64,000 nucleotides of DNA, taken from NCBI RefSeq assembly GCF_009906835.1, contig NZ_CP047652.1, positions 629,001 to 693,000 of the forward strand, written 5' to 3'. The notes under the pieces are model-generated. The model did no database searches and was not told the origin of the DNA. It saw only the letters and a program-made list of their open reading frames with translations. The DNA is from Aristophania vespae (GTDB lineage: Bacteria; Pseudomonadota; Alphaproteobacteria; Acetobacterales; Acetobacteraceae). Shown piece after piece: positions 63,803 to 64,000 of this stretch (within the stretch, counting starts at the first letter, position 1; every line of letters begins with the position of its first letter). A program made the position numbers and the translations under genes.

Positions 63803-64000
<198 letters not shown>

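Overview
The window is a 64 kb stretch of chromosome from an AT-leaning alphaproteobacterium. The gene content fits the Acetobacteraceae (acetic acid bacteria and AT-rich, often insect-associated relatives): succinylase-type dapD/dapE, an lptB-lptA-lptC-kdsD cluster next to a short RNase D, gltD-gltB, DUF1150 beside Hsp20, ctaB without a complete cytochrome c oxidase operon, and a secB/Tim44/mltA/smr cluster. The taxon is inference from gene content, not from a marker gene. Nearly everything is core metabolism or housekeeping; no prophage, insertion sequence, integrase, CRISPR array or restriction system was seen.

Layout. 0-8 kb: end of engB, argB, a degenerate GGDEF protein, dapDE, the def-fmt-truA translation operon and hsp20-DUF1150. 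8-12 kb: leftward kdsD-lptC-lptA-lptB for LPS export, RNase D and tRNA-Leu(CAG). 12-18 kb: gltD-gltB. 18-28 kb: pepF, an ABC1/UbiB kinase, uvrB, an aldose epimerase, greB, gshB and a PmtA-like methyltransferase. 28-31 kb: a cytochrome-oxidase-subunit-I-like protein with heme ligands but no CuB ligands, followed by ctaB and a 39-codon CoxF-like gene. 30-38 kb: two tandem Tim44-like genes, tldE/pmbA, an M16 peptidase, thrC and a major-royal-jelly-like periplasmic protein, all leftward. 38-45 kb: a TPR protein and an iron-uptake locus (small membrane protein and PepSY protein leftward, TonB receptor rightward), the two arms separated by a 390 bp array of the octamer CTAACCAG. 44-57 kb: glnD, mutS, murJ, glutathione peroxidase, gpsA, tsaD, hemC-hemD and secB. 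57-64 kb: Tim44-like gene, mltA, an orphan DNA methyltransferase, smr, a Fur-box-controlled iron ABC transporter and the end of hemF.

Three structural themes go beyond ordinary annotation. (1) Seven conserved genes (argB, lptC, gltB, thrC, the PepSY gene, the TonB receptor gene and the iron permease gene) are each broken by a missing single base, nearly always in a short homopolymer. One added base restores a full family-like protein in each, so assembly error is the first explanation and true decay the second. (2) Three places carry decayed products of short tandem duplications: ubiB-tail/hypothetical gene, uvrB/galM and tldE/Tim44. (3) The cox operon is reduced to subunit I, ctaB and coxF. 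Subunit I has lost exactly the CuB site while keeping three heme-ligand histidines, which suggests a repurposed heme-binding membrane protein.

Iron and heme recur: TonB receptor plus PepSY protein, Fur-controlled ABC importer, heme O synthase, hemC, hemD and hemF all lie in the window.
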